A stretch of 12,454 bases of DNA from B1-G15 sp964346135 (GTDB taxonomy: Archaea; Thermoproteota; Bathyarchaeia; Bathyarchaeales; Bathyarchaeaceae): positions 1-12,454 of the forward strand of contig CAYFTS010000237.1 in NCBI GenBank assembly GCA_964346135.1, read 5' to 3'. Shown here one piece after another: positions 11,406 to 12,454 of the stretch. Made by a program: the position numbers and the translations under genes. Each line of letters starts with the position of its first letter. Position 1 is the stretch's first letter. Below the pieces are notes generated by a model. The model saw only the letters and a list, made by a program, of their open reading frames with translations. It did no database searches and had not been told where the DNA came from.

Positions 11406-12454
11406 ATGGCGATAGCTAAGCAGGAAGTACGTGCACTGAGTGGAGATGAAGCAGTAGCATACGCCGTTAAGCAATCAGACGTGGACGTGGTAGCTGCATA
11501 CCCTATAACGCCGCAAACCATAATCGTAGAAAGATTCAGCGAATACGTACACAATGGAGAAGTAGACACAGAATTTATATGCGTAGAGTCAGAGCACAGC
11601 GCTCTAACCGCATGCCTAGCCGCTTCAGCTACCGGCACAAGAACATTTACTGCATCAGGCTCCGCTGGACTAGCGCTGATGCACGAAATCCTATACGTAA
11701 CATCTGGTTGCCGAGCCCCAGTTGTAATGGCAATAACAAACCGAGCTTTATCCGCGCCAATCAACATACACTGCGACCACGCAGACAGCATGGTGGAACG
11801 AGACGCAGGCTGGATACAAATTTACGTTGAAAACTCGCAAGAAGCATATGACTCGATTATACAAGCATTCAGAATAGCTGAACACCCAGACATACTTCTA
11901 CCCACCATGGTGATGCTGGACGCGTTCGTCCTCAGCCACACGCTGGAAAGTGTTAAAGTGTTACCTGACGAAGTCGTCCGTAAATTCGTTGGAACACGAC
12001 CAATACCACTTATAAAAAATCACAGAGGCGAGATGGTACCGTTTAAACTGGATCCAGAAAATCCCGTAACAATGGGGCCACTAGCCCTATATGATTATTA
12101 TTTTGAACACAAAAGACAACAGGAAGACGCAATGCAAAGAGCTCCGCAAAAAATCAAGCAAATTCACGATGAATATGGAAAGATAAGTGGACGAAGATAC
12201 GGAAACGGACTCATCGACTCTTATCGGCTAGAAGACGCTGAAATAGCAACAATATGTTTGGGTTCAACTGCTGGAACAGCCAAAACTGTCGTAGATCAAC
12301 TTCGCGCCAAAGGAGTGAAGGCGGGATTACTTCGACTACGTGCTTACAGACCGTTCCCAGCACAAGACGTAACAAAAGTTTTGGAAAATGTGAAAGCCAT
12401 AGCGGTTATGGATCGAAGCCACAGCTTCGGAGCCTACGGAGGACCAGTATTCCA
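11406..12454 (+). CDS. porA: Pyruvate/2-oxoacid:ferredoxin oxidoreductase, alpha subunit (partial, runs off right edge)
   Basis: ATG 11406 follows GGAGG by 10 bases. The frame stays open for 349 codons to the edge, so the C-terminus is missing (full family members are near 390-400 residues). Signature blocks are YPITPQT (32-38), VESEHSA (60-66), GTRTFTASGSAGLALMHEIL, NRALSAPINIHCDHADSM, DAGWIQIYVENSQEAYD, and later LRAYRPFP. PITPQT and the ALSAPINI..DH.D region belong to the domain that helps bind the substrate and thiamine diphosphate held mainly by PorB. Pyruvate is the likeliest substrate by overall resemblance, but valine- or ketoglutarate-type 2-oxoacids cannot be excluded. Isoleucine is encoded mostly by ATA, unlike RPA. 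porB is expected just beyond the edge. Confidence 0.93.
   Translation, partial: MAIAKQEVRALSGDEAVAYAVKQSDVDVVAAYPITPQTIIVERFSEYVHNGEVDTEFICVESEHSALTACLAASATGTRTFTASGSAGLALMHEILYVTSGCRAPVVMAITNRALSAPINIHCDHADSMVERDAGWIQIYVENSQEAYDSIIQAFRIAEHPDILLPTMVMLDAFVLSHTLESVKVLPDEVVRKFVGTRPIPLIKNHRGEMVPFKLDPENPVTMGPLALYDYYFEHKRQQEDAMQRAPQKIKQIHDEYGKISGRRYGNGLIDSYRLEDAEIATICLGSTAGTAKTVVDQLRAKGVKAGLLRLRAYRPFPAQDVTKVLENVKAIAVMDRSHSFGAYGGPVF

Noticed and set aside
11273..11791. 172-codon minus-strand frame across porD/porA
   Set aside because: It is antisense to two strongly conserved genes and spans their junction; Cys/Ser-rich shadow composition.
1..12454. CRISPR array, tRNA, rRNA or insertion sequence
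   Set aside because: No regularly spaced repeats, no cloverleaf-like tRNA sequence and no transposase or terminal inverted repeats were seen on either strand.

Overview
The window looks like a chromosomal segment of an archaeon. It carries an L15-SecY-adenylate kinase-DUF106-L34e-cytidylate kinase-L14e ribosomal/secretion cluster, an Alba chromatin protein, a three-OB-fold archaeal RPA, two DUF131 membrane proteins and a multi-subunit 2-oxoacid:ferredoxin oxidoreductase. AT-rich TATA-like elements, many TTG/GTG starts backed by GGAG-type ribosome binding sites, and a MEDS-type sensory protein fit a TACK archaeon, most likely Bathyarchaeia. That lineage placement is inference from gene content; there is no rRNA in the window.

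Layout. (1) 1-533: the end of a small plus-strand ORF at the left edge, then a small zinc-ribbon protein on the minus strand. (2) 534-1787 (minus): a MEDS sensory-domain protein with a degenerate RecA/DUF835-like C-terminal half. (3) 1799-2673 (minus): what looks like the remains of an integrated virus, namely the C-terminal end of a portal-like protein without its N-terminus, a 55-residue membrane protein and an overlapping 68-residue ORF. (4) 2687-6948 (minus): the tightly packed cluster rpl15-secY-adkA-DUF106-rpl34e-cmk-rpl14e, with genes overlapping or abutting. In many archaea cbf5/truB follows rpl14e, and here the viral fragment sits there instead. (5) 7132-7763 (plus): a SWIM zinc-finger protein and a previously uncalled 47-residue membrane peptide with an internal repeat. 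(6) 7769-8451 (minus): two overlapping DUF131 membrane proteins, one with an eight-cysteine zinc module fused in front. (7) 8554-9780 (plus): RPA, divergent from the DUF131 pair over a shared AT-rich promoter. (8) 9909-10271 (minus): Alba with a lysine-rich N-terminal tail. (9) 10550-12454 (plus): porG-porD-porA, with porA running off the right edge.

How the genes fit together. Region 4 couples ribosome assembly (L15, L34e, L14e), membrane insertion (SecY and the Oxa1-superfamily DUF106 protein) and nucleotide monophosphate kinases in one probable transcript. All genes from 6948 down to 534 lie on the same strand with no obvious terminator, so the viral remnant and the MEDS gene may receive read-through from it. 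The por genes form an energy/carbon operon for reversible oxidation of pyruvate or a related 2-oxoacid with ferredoxin.

I see no rRNA, tRNA, CRISPR array or complete insertion sequence, and no gene-free stretch longer than 300 bases. I found no clearly new multi-gene system. The best candidates for novelty are the viral remnant beside the ribosomal cluster, the small repeat-bearing membrane peptide, and the zinc-module/DUF131 pair.
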